A stretch of DNA of 64,000 nt, from assembly GCA_947498815.1 (NCBI GenBank), contig CANMLU010000004.1, positions 310,001 through 374,000 on the forward strand, read 5' to 3'. The stretch is from an uncultured Aquimarina sp. (GTDB taxonomy: Bacteria; Bacteroidota; Bacteroidia; Flavobacteriales; Flavobacteriaceae). The notes under the pieces are model-generated. The model was not told the origin of the DNA, ran no database searches, and saw only the letters and a program-made list of their open reading frames with translations. Below, in pieces: positions 54,612 through 64,000 of the stretch (within the stretch, counting starts at the first letter, position 1; the number at the start of each line of letters is the position of its first letter). Position numbers and translations under genes: made by a program.

Positions 54612-57600
54612 ATGAAGAAACAAGGATTATATCTACCAGAATTTGAACATGACGCATGTGGTGCCGGATTCATATGTAGCTTGGAAGGAAAAAAGTCAAA
54701 TGATATTATTCATAAGGCATTAGAAATTCTTGAGAAACTTGAACATCGTGGTGCTGTTAGTGCAGATGGAAAGACAGGAGATGGAGCAGGTATATTAATT
54801 GATATTCCTCACGACTTTTTTATAGAGCATTGTGATTTTGAATTACCAGAAGCTGGAGCCTATGCCGTAAGTAATGTTTTCTTGCCTAAAAAAGAAAATC
54901 AAAGACAATTTTGTATAGATACGTTCGAGAAGAACATAGCAGATCAAGGTCTCGTGTTATTGGGATGGAGAGATGTTCCTGTAGATCATATACACATAGG
55001 AGAAATTGCTGCCACAACTGAACCATTTATCAAACAATTGTTTATTGGTAAAGAAAATGAGGATCAAACCTATTTCGATTTTAATTTAAAGTTATTCACA
55101 GCTCGAAAGATTACAGAGCATACTATTTATGGTTCAAAGCTTTCTGAAAGCAAGTTTTTCTATTTACCAAGTTTGTCCACCAAAACCTTAATATTTAAAG
55201 GACTCTTAATGCCAGAGGATATTAAATTGTATTATACCGATCTTATGGATCCAAAAGTGGTTACAAGATTGGCCTTGGTACATCAACGCTTTTCTACAAA
55301 TACATTCCCCACCTGGGATCTAGCACAACCTTTCCGATATATGTGCCATAATGGAGAGATCAATACCTTAAGAGGTAATGTAACCAGAATGCGTTCTAGA
55401 GAAGAATTGCTTAAGAGTGATTGGTTTGGAGAGGATATAAAAAAGGTACTTCCGGTTATATTAAAAGGAAAATCGGATTCTGCTTCAATGGATATGGTTG
55501 TAGAATTATTATTAATGACCGGTAGATCATTGCCCGAAGTGATGATGATGATGGTACCAGAGGCTTGGGAGAAAAACCCTGAAATGTCTGAAGCCAAGAA
55601 AGCTTTCTATGAATATAATTCTTGTGCTATGGAGCCTTGGGATGGTCCGGCTTCTATTCCATTTACCGATGGTAATTATATTGGTGCAGTATTAGATAGA
55701 AATGGTTTAAGACCTTCTCGTTATACCGTAACAAAAGATGGGTATGTAATCATGTCTTCAGAAACAGGAGTTGTAGATATTGAGCCAAGTAATATTAAGC
55801 TTCATGGTCGATTAGAGCCGGGTAAGATGTTCCTGGTTAATATGGAGGAAGGTAGAATTATCAATGACGAAGAAATAAAAGAAAAGATTGCTTCAAAGCA
55901 TCCATATAGAGAATGGTTAGATAAAAACCTGGCACATCTTAAAGATATACCGTATAATGATTGTCCGTTATTTTTGGGAGAAGAATCAGTTGCAAAACGT
56001 AAAGAAGTATTCGGATATACGCAAGAAGACATAGACGTTATTATTGCTCCAATGGGACAATTGGGTAAAGAACCTATAGGTTCTATGGGGTCAGACACAC
56101 CAATAGCTGTGCTTTCCGAACGTCCTCAGTTAATTTATAATTACTTCAAGCAATTATTTGCGCAGGTAACCAACCCTCCTCTAGATGGTATTCGTGAAGA
56201 ATTGATTACAGACATAAGCCTTACGCTAGGAGCAGATCATAATATATTTGACATTAATGAAAAACATTGTAATAAATTAAAAATCCAAAATCCTGTAATC
56301 TCCAAAGAGGATTTAGACAAAATAAAAACATTTACAGATAAAGGATTCAAAGTGACCTCTGTACCAATGTTATACAATATTAATAGAGGATTGAATGGCC
56401 TTGAAGATGCGTTAGAGGTTGTGCTCAAAAACGTATCTCAGGCTATTGATGAAGGAACTAATGTGGTGATCCTTTCTGATAGAAATATAAGTAAGCACAG
56501 GGCACCAATTCCCGCATTATTGGCATGTTCTTATGTGAATAGTGGATTGCAGAAATTAGGAAAACGTTCTAGAGTTAGTATTATTATAGAATCTGCAGAA
56601 CCACGTGAAGTACATCACTTTGCATTACTATTTGGATATGGAGCAAGTGCTATCAATCCTTATATGGTTAATGAAATTATAGCTGAAGAAATTGAAGAGA
56701 ATAACATCTCAGGAGTAGCCTTTGACGATGCAATTAAAAATTATAATAAGGCTGTAGGAAAAGGGGTGTTGAAGGTGATGAATAAGATTGGAATCTCTAC
56801 CTTGAATTCCTATAGAAGTTCTCAATTATTCGAATGTATAGGTATCAATACCAAAGTAGTAAATCAATATTTTCCAAATACTGCAACACGTATTGAAGGG
56901 ATAGGGTTATATGAAATCGAAAAAGAGATTGCGAAGCGTCACAAAAAAGCATATTTAGAGCAAGAAGTGGCTGCCGATCTGGATTTAGAATTTGGTGGAC
57001 AATATAAGTGGAGACGTAATGGAGAAAAACACCAGTTCAATCCATTATCTGTAGCAAAATTACAAAAATCTGTTCGTGATAATGATTCAACGACGTATAA
57101 AGAATATGCCGAGTTGATCAACGAACAGTCAAAAGCTTTGATGACTATTCGTGGATTGTTGGAATTTTCTAATTATGATCCGATTCCGATTGATGAAGTA
57201 GAGCCATGGACAGAAATTGTTAAACGTTTCAAAACTGGAGCAATGTCTTATGGATCTATTAGTAAAGAGGCTCATGAAAATCTTGCTGTTGCTATGAACC
57301 GTATTGGTGGTAAGAGTAACTCTGGAGAAGGAGGCGAGAATCCACTTCGTTTTTATAAAGATGTAAATGGCGATTGGAAAAATAGTGCAATTAAGCAAGT
57401 TGCATCCGGTCGATTTGGAGTTTCTTCGAATTATTTAACGAATGCTTCAGAGATTCAGATAAAAATGGCGCAAGGGGCAAAGCCTGGTGAAGGAGGACAA
57501 TTACCAGGGCCAAAAGTAAACCCCGAAATAGCCAAAACACGTAACTCTACACCTTATGTAGGTTTAATTTCACCGCCACCACATCACGATATTTATTCCA

Positions 57601-59111
57601 TTGAAGATTTATCGCAGTTGATTTATGACCTGAAATCTGCCAATAGAAACGCAAGAATCAATGTGAAATTGGTTTCCGAAGTAGGAGTAGGAACTGTGGC
57701 AGCAGGTGTGGCAAAAGCGAAAGCAGATGTTATACTGATTTCTGGATTTGATGGAGGCACCGGAGCATCACCCTTAACTTCATTAAAGCATGCGGGATTA
57801 CCTTGGGAACTTGGAATAGCCGAAGCACAACAAACATTGGTTGGTAATAATTTACGTAGCCGAGTAGTTGTAGAGTGTGACGGGCAATTAAAAACGGGTC
57901 GAGATGTTGCCGTAGCCTGTTTATTAGGAGCAGAAGAGTTTGGGTTTGCTACAGCACCATTGGTAGCTTCAGGATGTATTATGATGCGTGTGTGCCATTT
58001 AAATACTTGTCCCGTAGGTATCGCAACTCAAAACCCAGAATTACGTAAAAAATTCAAAGGAAAACCAGAACATGTAGTAAATTATATGTATTTCGTAGCC
58101 CAAGAATTACGTGAGATCATGGCACAACTAGGATTTAGAACTGTAAATGAAATGGTTGGACAGGTAAATAAACTAGATCATAACAGAGCGATTGAACATT
58201 ATAAGGTCGCAGGAATAGATCTTACACCAATACTTCATCAGGTAGAAGCACCCGAAGGTGTCGAAGTTTATAATACCGAAACTCAAGATCATGGCTTGGG
58301 TAAATCTATTGATTTTGACATCATAGAACAAGCACACCCTGCCATATTCCGTAAAGAAAAGATTACACTGGATTTTGATGTGTGTAATACCGATAGAGCC
58401 GTTGGAGCGATTTTGAGTAATGAGATTTCCAAAATATACGGAGCTCAAGGATTGCCAGACAATACATTGAAATTGAACTTTACCGGAGCAGCAGGACAGA
58501 GTTTTGGAGCCTTTGCGACCAAAGGATTAACGATGATAGTTAATGGTAATACAAATGATTATCTCGGAAAAGGACTATCAGGAGCAAAATTAATCATCAA
58601 AGTTCCGGAAGAAGCTACTATAGTTCCAGAAGAGAATATTATTACCGGAAACGTAACCTTATATGGCGCAACTGCCGGCGAAGTTTATATCAATGGTAAA
58701 GCGGGAGAACGATTCTGTGTTCGTAACTCTGGAGCCAAGGCCGTAGTCGAAGGGATTGGAGATCACGGTTGTGAATATATGACTGGAGGAGTAGCTGTTA
58801 TACTTGGCGAAGTAGGTAGAAACTTTGGAGCAGGAATGTCTGGTGGTATCGCTTACATTTATGATGACAAAAAGACATTTGAAGCGCATTGTAATAAAGA
58901 GGCACTTAATCTAGATCCTGTTGAAGAACAAAAAGATGTGGAAGAATTGAAAACCCTGATCGAGAACCATTATAATGCAACCTTAAGTCCATTGGCACAA
59001 AGAATCCTTGAAAATTGGGAAAAAGAATTACCAAAATTCATCAAAATCTTCCCAGAGGAATACAAACAAGCATTGAAACGATTAGAAGAAGAAAAATTAG
59101 CACAAGCATAA
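54612..59111 (+). CDS. gltB: Glutamate synthase, large subunit (GOGAT alpha)
   Basis: 1499 residues, as in other bacterial GltB. The N-terminal glutaminase domain starts EFEHDACGAGFICS; Cys16 becomes the catalytic N-terminal residue after propeptide removal. The central and FMN-binding synthase domain shows VGLISPPPHHDIYSIEDL, split as SPPPHHDIYSIED, and GFDGGTGASPLTSLKHAG. The 3Fe-4S cysteines are in CIMMRVCHLNTCPVG. The C-terminal beta-helix (GXGXG) domain follows, for example GATAGEVYINGKAGERF. It makes two glutamates from glutamine and 2-oxoglutarate, with electrons from GltD. The gltD start is 12 bp downstream, so they form one operon. Confidence 0.98.
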   Translation: MKKQGLYLPEFEHDACGAGFICSLEGKKSNDIIHKALEILEKLEHRGAVSADGKTGDGAGILIDIPHDFFIEHCDFELPEAGAYAVSNVFLPKKENQRQFCIDTFEKNIADQGLVLLGWRDVPVDHIHIGEIAATTEPFIKQLFIGKENEDQTYFDFNLKLFTARKITEHTIYGSKLSESKFFYLPSLSTKTLIFKGLLMPEDIKLYYTDLMDPKVVTRLALVHQRFSTNTFPTWDLAQPFRYMCHNGEINTLRGNVTRMRSREELLKSDWFGEDIKKVLPVILKGKSDSASMDMVVELLLMTGRSLPEVMMMMVPEAWEKNPEMSEAKKAFYEYNSCAMEPWDGPASIPFTDGNYIGAVLDRNGLRPSRYTVTKDGYVIMSSETGVVDIEPSNIKLHGRLEPGKMFLVNMEEGRIINDEEIKEKIASKHPYREWLDKNLAHLKDIPYNDCPLFLGEESVAKRKEVFGYTQEDIDVIIAPMGQLGKEPIGSMGSDTPIAVLSERPQLIYNYFKQLFAQVTNPPLDGIREELITDISLTLGADHNIFDINEKHCNKLKIQNPVISKEDLDKIKTFTDKGFKVTSVPMLYNINRGLNGLEDALEVVLKNVSQAIDEGTNVVILSDRNISKHRAPIPALLACSYVNSGLQKLGKRSRVSIIIESAEPREVHHFALLFGYGASAINPYMVNEIIAEEIEENNISGVAFDDAIKNYNKAVGKGVLKVMNKIGISTLNSYRSSQLFECIGINTKVVNQYFPNTATRIEGIGLYEIEKEIAKRHKKAYLEQEVAADLDLEFGGQYKWRRNGEKHQFNPLSVAKLQKSVRDNDSTTYKEYAELINEQSKALMTIRGLLEFSNYDPIPIDEVEPWTEIVKRFKTGAMSYGSISKEAHENLAVAMNRIGGKSNSGEGGENPLRFYKDVNGDWKNSAIKQVASGRFGVSSNYLTNASEIQIKMAQGAKPGEGGQLPGPKVNPEIAKTRNSTPYVGLISPPPHHDIYSIEDLSQLIYDLKSANRNARINVKLVSEVGVGTVAAGVAKAKADVILISGFDGGTGASPLTSLKHAGLPWELGIAEAQQTLVGNNLRSRVVVECDGQLKTGRDVAVACLLGAEEFGFATAPLVASGCIMMRVCHLNTCPVGIATQNPELRKKFKGKPEHVVNYMYFVAQELREIMAQLGFRTVNEMVGQVNKLDHNRAIEHYKVAGIDLTPILHQVEAPEGVEVYNTETQDHGLGKSIDFDIIEQAHPAIFRKEKITLDFDVCNTDRAVGAILSNEISKIYGAQGLPDNTLKLNFTGAAGQSFGAFATKGLTMIVNGNTNDYLGKGLSGAKLIIKVPEEATIVPEENIITGNVTLYGATAGEVYINGKAGERFCVRNSGAKAVVEGIGDHGCEYMTGGVAVILGEVGRNFGAGMSGGIAYIYDDKKTFEAHCNKEALNLDPVEEQKDVEELKTLIENHYNATLSPLAQRILENWEKELPKFIKIFPEEYKQALKRLEEEKLAQA

Positions 59112-59123
59112 AACGATACTAAC

Positions 59124-60587
59124 ATGGGAAAGACAACTGGATTTTTAGAATTTGAAAGAGAGATCGAACAGTACCAGCCTGTTAAAGATCGTATAAAAGA
59201 TTATAAAGAGTTTACTGTGGCAATGCCAGAGAAGAAACTTAAGGATCAAGGAGCACGATGTATGGATTGTGGTATTCCATTTTGTCATAGTGGATGTCCA
59301 CTTGGTAATTTGATCCCCGATTTCAACGATGCTGTGTATCGCGGTAAATGGGAAAAAGCAGCTAACCTTTTACACTCAACCAATAATTTTCCTGAGTTCA
59401 CTGGTCGATTATGTCCTGCACCATGCGAGGAAGCATGTGTATTAGGAATCAATGAAGACCCTGTAACAATAGAAAACATTGAAAAGAATATTGTTGAAGA
59501 AGCTTTTAAGAATGGATGGGTAAAAGCAAACCCACCAAAAGACAGAACCGGCAAAACTGTAGCCGTAATAGGATCCGGTCCGGCGGGATTAGCAACCGCG
59601 CAGCAATTAAACCGTGCAGGGCATTTGGTGACAGTTTTTGAGAGAGATGAAAAAGTAGGAGGACTGTTACGTTATGGTATTCCTGATTTTAAAATGGAAA
59701 AGCATGTGATTGATCGTCGTGTTGCTGTTTTAGAGGAAGAAGGTATCGTGTTTAAAACTAATACAGCGATAGGAAAAGATATTAAAGCGGATCAATTAAA
59801 GGAAGAATTTGATGCTGTAGTTTTATGTACCGGAGCAACAGTACGTCGTAATTTACCTGTAAAAGGAGCTGATTTAAAAGGTGTAGTTCAAGCCATGGAT
59901 TTCTTACCACAAAATAATAGGAGAGTAGATGGAATTAAAGACCTGGGTGAAGAGATTCTAGCTACCGATAAAGATGTCGTTGTGATTGGTGGTGGTGATA
60001 CAGGGTCCGATTGTATCGGTACTTCGGTTCGGCATGGAGCAACATCCGTGACCAATTTTGAGATTATGGGTAAAGCAACTACGGCACGTCCAGCAAACCA
60101 ACCATGGCCATTTTGGCCGATGCGTCTACGCACAAGTTCTTCGCATCAGGAAGGGGTGGAACGTAACTGGAGTATCTCTACCAAAGAATTCTTAGGAGAT
60201 GAAAGTGGTAAGCTAAGAGGTTTGATTACCTCTGAAGTAGAATGGGTAAAAGAAAATGGTCGTTTTACATTAAAAGAAGTTCCTAATACAGAGAAAGAGT
60301 GGAAATGTGAACTTGCATTATTGGCTTTAGGATTTACAGGATCAGAACCTACTATTGCAGAGCAATTAGGAATTGATATGGATGCCAGAACCAATATCAA
60401 GGCAACCGAAGATAATTATGAAACCAATGTAAAAGGTGTTTTTGCGGCCGGAGATACACGTAGAGGGCAATCTTTGATTGTTTGGGCTATCGCCGAAGGT
60501 AGACAAGCGGCTCATCATGTGGACGTATACTTAATGGGAAGCTCTAATCTCCCACTTAAAGGTGAGGGAGATTTACCGAGGATATAA
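59124..60587 (+). CDS. gltD: Glutamate synthase, small subunit (GOGAT beta)
   Basis: 487 residues. An N-terminal adrenodoxin-reductase-like Fe-S region has CMDCGIPFCHSGCPLGN, then LCPAPCEEACVLG, giving the cysteines for two 4Fe-4S clusters. The FAD site is VAVIGSGPAGLATAQQL, followed by FERDEKVGGLLRYGIPDFK; the NADPH fold is VVVIGGGDTGSDCIG. The C-terminal part ends with GVFAAGDTRRGQSLIVWAI, split as FAAGDTRRGQSL and VWAIAEGRQAA. It passes electrons from NAD(P)H to GltB. Directly after gltB, followed by a strong terminator at 60612. Confidence 0.98.
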   Translation: MGKTTGFLEFEREIEQYQPVKDRIKDYKEFTVAMPEKKLKDQGARCMDCGIPFCHSGCPLGNLIPDFNDAVYRGKWEKAANLLHSTNNFPEFTGRLCPAPCEEACVLGINEDPVTIENIEKNIVEEAFKNGWVKANPPKDRTGKTVAVIGSGPAGLATAQQLNRAGHLVTVFERDEKVGGLLRYGIPDFKMEKHVIDRRVAVLEEEGIVFKTNTAIGKDIKADQLKEEFDAVVLCTGATVRRNLPVKGADLKGVVQAMDFLPQNNRRVDGIKDLGEEILATDKDVVVIGGGDTGSDCIGTSVRHGATSVTNFEIMGKATTARPANQPWPFWPMRLRTSSSHQEGVERNWSISTKEFLGDESGKLRGLITSEVEWVKENGRFTLKEVPNTEKEWKCELALLALGFTGSEPTIAEQLGIDMDARTNIKATEDNYETNVKGVFAAGDTRRGQSLIVWAIAEGRQAAHHVDVYLMGSSNLPLKGEGDLPRI

Positions 60588-60611
60588 TTTGTATTCAATA
60601 TTAGTGTTAAG

Positions 60612-60650
60612 AAAAGGCTGCTAAAATGGGAATTAGCAGCCTTTTTTATT
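60612..60650 (+). terminator. Rho-independent terminator of gltBD
   Basis: AAAAGGCTGCTAA (60612-60624) pairs with TTAGCAGCCTTTT (60633-60645), 13 bp, 8-nt loop, and the arm merges with a T-run. The core GGCTGCTAA is shared with the hairpin at 62143. Confidence 0.92.
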
Positions 60651-60806
60651 TTCTAAAATAAAGAACGTATAACAGGAATTATTATTCTAAGGTTTTTAAC
60701 ATGTAGAATATTCTTTTTAACACACTGATATTTTTGGTTAAGTATTATTTAGAATTAAACTAAACATTGTTTAAATTGTAAACTATATTAACCAAACGTA
60801 CACAAA

Positions 60807-62099
60807 ATGTCTTATACACTTGCTCAACAATTAGAGCCACTAGCGGTTAGTTTTGATGTGTTGCATAAGAAATATCGCCCGATGCTTTCATTAGTAAATG
60901 AATTGATTGGAGTGATACCTAATTGCGATCCAATTCTAGAAATATGGCCTACAGGATTTCGCACGTATAATCTTTTGGTTCCTAATTTATTAGATTTACC
61001 CAGTTCTTTATGGAAAGGAGATGCTTTAAAACAAGTAATGGGACTAGCAATGTATACTTCAAGTAGAGTTGCCGAATGTCCATATTGCTCTGCTCATACC
61101 TGTTCCTTTGCTCTACGCAGAGGACTGGATCCTGAAGTGATCTCTGGCGAAAGTGAACGTACAGCTATTGAAGAAGCTGTGGTAGCAATGGCAGAAGGAA
61201 TGTCAAAGATTCCATCACAGGTAACCCAGGAACAATATACTACCCTGGCTTCCTATATTTCGGAGATAGAAGTAGAAAAAATTGCATTATCCGTGGGTTT
61301 AATGGGGTTTCTTAATAAATTTATGGATGCACTTGGGATCGAACTTGAGACCGAATCCATACAAGATGTTGGAAAATTGCTCTCATCAACGGGATGGGTT
61401 CCTGGAAAGCATGTTAAGGATGATATTAATTTTTCTGAGATATTATCAAAACCAATTAAAAAAGATAGTTTTTGGACCTACCTTAATATTCTGAAACATG
61501 TGCCAAGAGCTATTCTAATGGAAAAACGTTGGACCAAAGGAGTACCCGATAATTATACAAAGGCAAAAGATTATCTTGAAAAATATACTGGATACGCGTT
61601 TCCAATACTAGAAAACATAAAAAGCAAGAGGGTCGTAAAAACATTGACTGCCGTTTTGAAGGATAACCTGAATCCAGTAACATGTCATCTGGGACCAAGA
61701 GTTAAACATATGACAAGCCTGGTTTATTATACTGCGATTAATAATGAAGAACTTATAAAAGAAGCGGAATCGATTCTTGCAAAATTAGTTCCCGAAATTG
61801 ATACTGTCACACTTGAAAAAATAAAAACGGTAGGAGAAGGTTCAACACCTACCGACATATCCTCATGCAAAAGTGTACTTTCTGATTTAATAACGAATAC
61901 ATGTCTCACTCAAGAAGAGGCGGTAGCTATTATATTTGCCCGGGCCATATCCAATAGCCCAGCAGAGATTAATAAAACTATTTTGGTAGCGATTACTCCT
62001 AATTTACAACCCGAAAGTACAATTGAGTTGGGGGTTTGGATATCGATACTGCAACTGTTGCATAGATTGAATAGTTTTTATGAAGTAGCTAGAAATTAA
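60807..62099 (+). CDS. AhpD-like (carboxymuconolactone decarboxylase fold) protein with CxxC motif
   Basis: 430 residues, no signal. RVAECPYCSAHTCSFALRRG (about 88-107) is an AhpD-type redox motif: Glu, Cys-x-x-Cys, then His and Cys. AhpD and relatives use these cysteines for peroxide reduction or related thiol chemistry. The protein is about twice a single AhpD domain. The C-terminal half (about 330-425) shows TCLTQEEAVAIIFARAIS and ELGVWISILQLLHRLNSFY, which resemble a second CMD-fold copy but without a CxxC pair. The actual substrate is unknown. It is transcribed alone after a terminator, and another hairpin follows it at 62143. Confidence 0.72.
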   Translation: MSYTLAQQLEPLAVSFDVLHKKYRPMLSLVNELIGVIPNCDPILEIWPTGFRTYNLLVPNLLDLPSSLWKGDALKQVMGLAMYTSSRVAECPYCSAHTCSFALRRGLDPEVISGESERTAIEEAVVAMAEGMSKIPSQVTQEQYTTLASYISEIEVEKIALSVGLMGFLNKFMDALGIELETESIQDVGKLLSSTGWVPGKHVKDDINFSEILSKPIKKDSFWTYLNILKHVPRAILMEKRWTKGVPDNYTKAKDYLEKYTGYAFPILENIKSKRVVKTLTAVLKDNLNPVTCHLGPRVKHMTSLVYYTAINNEELIKEAESILAKLVPEIDTVTLEKIKTVGEGSTPTDISSCKSVLSDLITNTCLTQEEAVAIIFARAISNSPAEINKTILVAITPNLQPESTIELGVWISILQLLHRLNSFYEVARN

Positions 62100-62142
62100 T
62101 AAGATGTAATACTACAATATCGATTACGGATCATTAAAAATA

Positions 62143-62172
62143 AAGGCTGCTAATCCATGGATTAGCAGCCTT
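62143..62172. terminator. Perfect palindrome terminator between convergent genes
   Basis: AAGGCTGCTAATCC and GGATTAGCAGCCTT are exact inverted arms that meet at 62157-62158 (a 30-bp palindrome), followed on the + strand by a T-run and preceded on the other side by A-rich DNA. It should end both the AhpD-like gene and the minus-strand repeat protein gene. Confidence 0.85.
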
Positions 62173-62200
62173 ACTGTTTTTTGATTGATGATTGAATACC

Positions 62201-64000
62201 TTAAAAATGTATTTTAATTCGAATAACTTGTTCCAAAGATATATTCTTATCCTGTTCCTTTAATTCCTTTGCGTATTCTGGTGTTACGTTATGAATTTTT
62301 AAGCTTTGAGCCTGGCTAGCCGTAATGTTTTTGAATCCAATATCTTCAAAAGACTTCACGAACTCTGGTGTGACATTGTGGATCTTAAAGGATATGATAT
62401 CATCTAGCGGAAGATCTCCAAACTTTGTTTTCTTGAAATTTTTTAGATATTCTGGTGATACATTATGTATTTTTAAAGACATCAAATCACTAATAGAAAT
62501 ATTGGAATATCCCATTTTCTTGTATTCCGAAATAAAAGCAGGAGATACATTGTGAATTTTTAATGACATCCCTTGTTCTAATGAAATGTTATCATATCCA
62601 ATTTTTTTATAGGAAGCCATAAACTCTGGAGTGACATTATGAATCTTTAGGCCAATAGCCTTGTCTAATGGAATGTTTTTATATCCGGCTGCATTGTATT
62701 TTTTTATGAATTCTGGTGTTACATTATGGATTTTTAACGAAATCATATCATCTACAGAAATAGTATCATACCCCAATGCTTTGAAGTCTTTCATGAAATC
62801 ATTAGGATCTTGCTGTTCTTGTTGTTGATTGTATCCGGCACCAGGATTGTTGGTAGAACTGGATAATCTGTTTTGATCCTTTGTCTTATTCGATGAAGAT
62901 GAATATTTCTTAGAAATTTTTACCTGACCAGGAGTAACATCATGAATCTTTAGTTTTATAGCTTCATTTAATGAAATATTCGATTGCCCTGCTTTTTTAT
63001 ATGCTTTGATAAGCTCGGGAGTGACATCATGAATTTTAAGCTTCTTGGCTTCTTGTAACGAAATATTCGGATATCCTGCTTTTTTAAAACTGTTGATATA
63101 TGCCGGAGTAACATTATGAATTTTAAGATTTTTCGCTTCACTCACAGTAATGTTAGTGTATCCTTTTTGTTTGAAAGAATCTATAAAGTCGGGTGTTACA
63201 TTATGAATTTTTAATTTCATGTACTCATCAAGCGATAAGCCTTTATACCCATTGGTGCTATAGGATTTAATAAACTCAGGTGTAAGGCTATGTATTTTAG
63301 CTTTGGTAATCTTCTTTAATGATGTTTTTTGATTATTTACTTTATTGATAAATGAGATATAATCGACATCCACATCAAAAAGATTTAGTTTACTAATCTC
63401 TTTCATAGTATAGTTTTTGTAGCCTAATCTCGGAAGCTCTTTTCGGTACATCTTTAATTTATCAAGAGGTAACGCTTTGTGAATAATATCTTTAAAATCC
63501 TCCTGATTAATAACAAGATTTTCTTTTTTGAGATAAGCAAGATAATTGGTGTCAAAACCGGTAAGAAAACAATGTACCAAATCATTTTGATTGATTTCTA
63601 ACCCATACTCCTTTAATGCGCTAATAAAACTAGTATTTGGAATAAAAGTATATCTTCCATCACCAATACGCCCATTAAATTCACCAATTAAAGTCATAGT
63701 GCCGGCATCTTGGGTGATTTTTAATTCTTGTTTATTTCCTTTTGGAAAATTAGCAAAAAATGAAGGGTCATAGCACCTGGTTGTAGACCAGTAGTTTCTT
63801 TTCAAAGGCTCTGCACTACGATACATAATGCATAGTTTTCCTCCGCCAACTTCGGCATCCCATACCCCTTTGGTAAAGTCGCCTTTGGTTTCGGATGCAA
63901 TATCAGATTTTTCAGAATCAATGTTCAAATTTGTTGATATCGCTTCAGAAGTTGATAATGCTTCATTCGGTTGTACCGGATTGAAAGAAAATACAGTAAG
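62201..64000 (-). CDS. Repeat protein of about eleven 29-residue KIHNVTPEF repeats, 5'-partial
   Basis: The frame stays open to the window edge, so at least 599 residues are visible and the true start is outside. The TTG at 63928 is only an internal codon; the codons before it (LTVFSFNPVQPNEAL) look like the end of a membrane helix or signal. A non-repetitive domain (roughly visible residues 25-200) contains GKLCIMYRSAEPLKR and GRYTFIPNTSF. Then come about eleven repeats of the form KIH(N/D)V(T/S)PEFI--Y---GY-NI(S/T)----, 29 residues each, broken once by a Ser/Asn/Gln-rich linker (near 62790-62930). Such repeats occur in flavobacterial proteins near M56/BlaR1-type sensors, as I recall; whether an M56 part lies upstream cannot be seen. 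No function can be given with confidence. Confidence 0.8.
   Translation of the reverse strand, partial: LTVFSFNPVQPNEALSTSEAISTNLNIDSEKSDIASETKGDFTKGVWDAEVGGGKLCIMYRSAEPLKRNYWSTTRCYDPSFFANFPKGNKQELKITQDAGTMTLIGEFNGRIGDGRYTFIPNTSFISALKEYGLEINQNDLVHCFLTGFDTNYLAYLKKENLVINQEDFKDIIHKALPLDKLKMYRKELPRLGYKNYTMKEISKLNLFDVDVDYISFINKVNNQKTSLKKITKAKIHSLTPEFIKSYSTNGYKGLSLDEYMKLKIHNVTPDFIDSFKQKGYTNITVSEAKNLKIHNVTPAYINSFKKAGYPNISLQEAKKLKIHDVTPELIKAYKKAGQSNISLNEAIKLKIHDVTPGQVKISKKYSSSSNKTKDQNRLSSSTNNPGAGYNQQQEQQDPNDFMKDFKALGYDTISVDDMISLKIHNVTPEFIKKYNAAGYKNIPLDKAIGLKIHNVTPEFMASYKKIGYDNISLEQGMSLKIHNVSPAFISEYKKMGYSNISISDLMSLKIHNVSPEYLKNFKKTKFGDLPLDDIISFKIHNVTPEFVKSFEDIGFKNITASQAQSLKIHNVTPEYAKELKEQDKNISLEQVIRIKIHF
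62204..63304 (-). repeat. Coding tandem repeat array, 87-bp (29-codon) unit
   Basis: About eleven imperfect copies, five and then six around one linker. On the + strand the sequence TGTGACATTGTGGATCTTAA and variants such as TGTTACATTATGAATTTTTA recur every 87 bp or so. It is a protein-coding repeat, not a CRISPR. Confidence 0.85.

Overview
The window is low-GC chromosomal DNA from a marine-type Bacteroidota bacterium, almost certainly a member of the Flavobacteriaceae (an Aquimarina-like genome would fit, but that is a guess). The evidence is SusD/lipoprotein/glycoside hydrolase loci, many secreted proteins with type IX secretion (T9SS) C-terminal domains, PorP/SprF-like proteins, SprB-type adhesin repeats, A-rich leaders without clear Shine-Dalgarno sites, and one inverted repeat of a kind common in flavobacteria. 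I see no rRNA or tRNA genes and no CRISPR array.

Positions 1-16820 are the distal part of a beta-glucan (laminarin-type) polysaccharide utilisation locus, all on the + strand: the 3' end of a susD, a PKD-domain surface lipoprotein, a GH16 lipoprotein, a GH3 beta-glucosidase, a very large GH81 endo-1,3-beta-glucanase, a GH5 endoglucanase with two CBM6 modules, and a large GH16 enzyme with CBMs. The last three carry T9SS signals. Together they would cut glucan outside the cell, hold it at the surface, and finish oligosaccharides in the periplasm. A strong terminator follows at 16778.

Positions 17253-18959 hold two unrecognised small proteins and a large hairpin-forming inverted repeat. Positions 18960-39308 hold the most unusual block: two related cassettes. 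Each has a TPR/transmembrane/HTH regulator, a calpain-like cysteine peptidase with RTX-like repeats, one or two SprB-like adhesins with a type B T9SS domain, and a PorP/SprF partner. Short direct repeats about 80-105 bp upstream of cassette genes look like regulator targets.

Positions 39543-46293 carry an M43 metalloprotease and a parallel beta-helix protein, both T9SS cargo, separated by a gap holding a decayed IS982-type transposase tail. Positions 46300-49181 contain a nitronate monooxygenase gene lying between a decayed copy of the mnmE 3' end and the intact mnmE. A secreted trypsin-like protease follows.

Positions 52110-62099 are mainly housekeeping: a DUF4870-like membrane protein, a glnK-amtB operon read leftwards, gltB-gltD (glutamate synthase) read rightwards, and an AhpD-like protein. 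The window ends inside a minus-strand gene for a protein built from about eleven 29-residue repeats.
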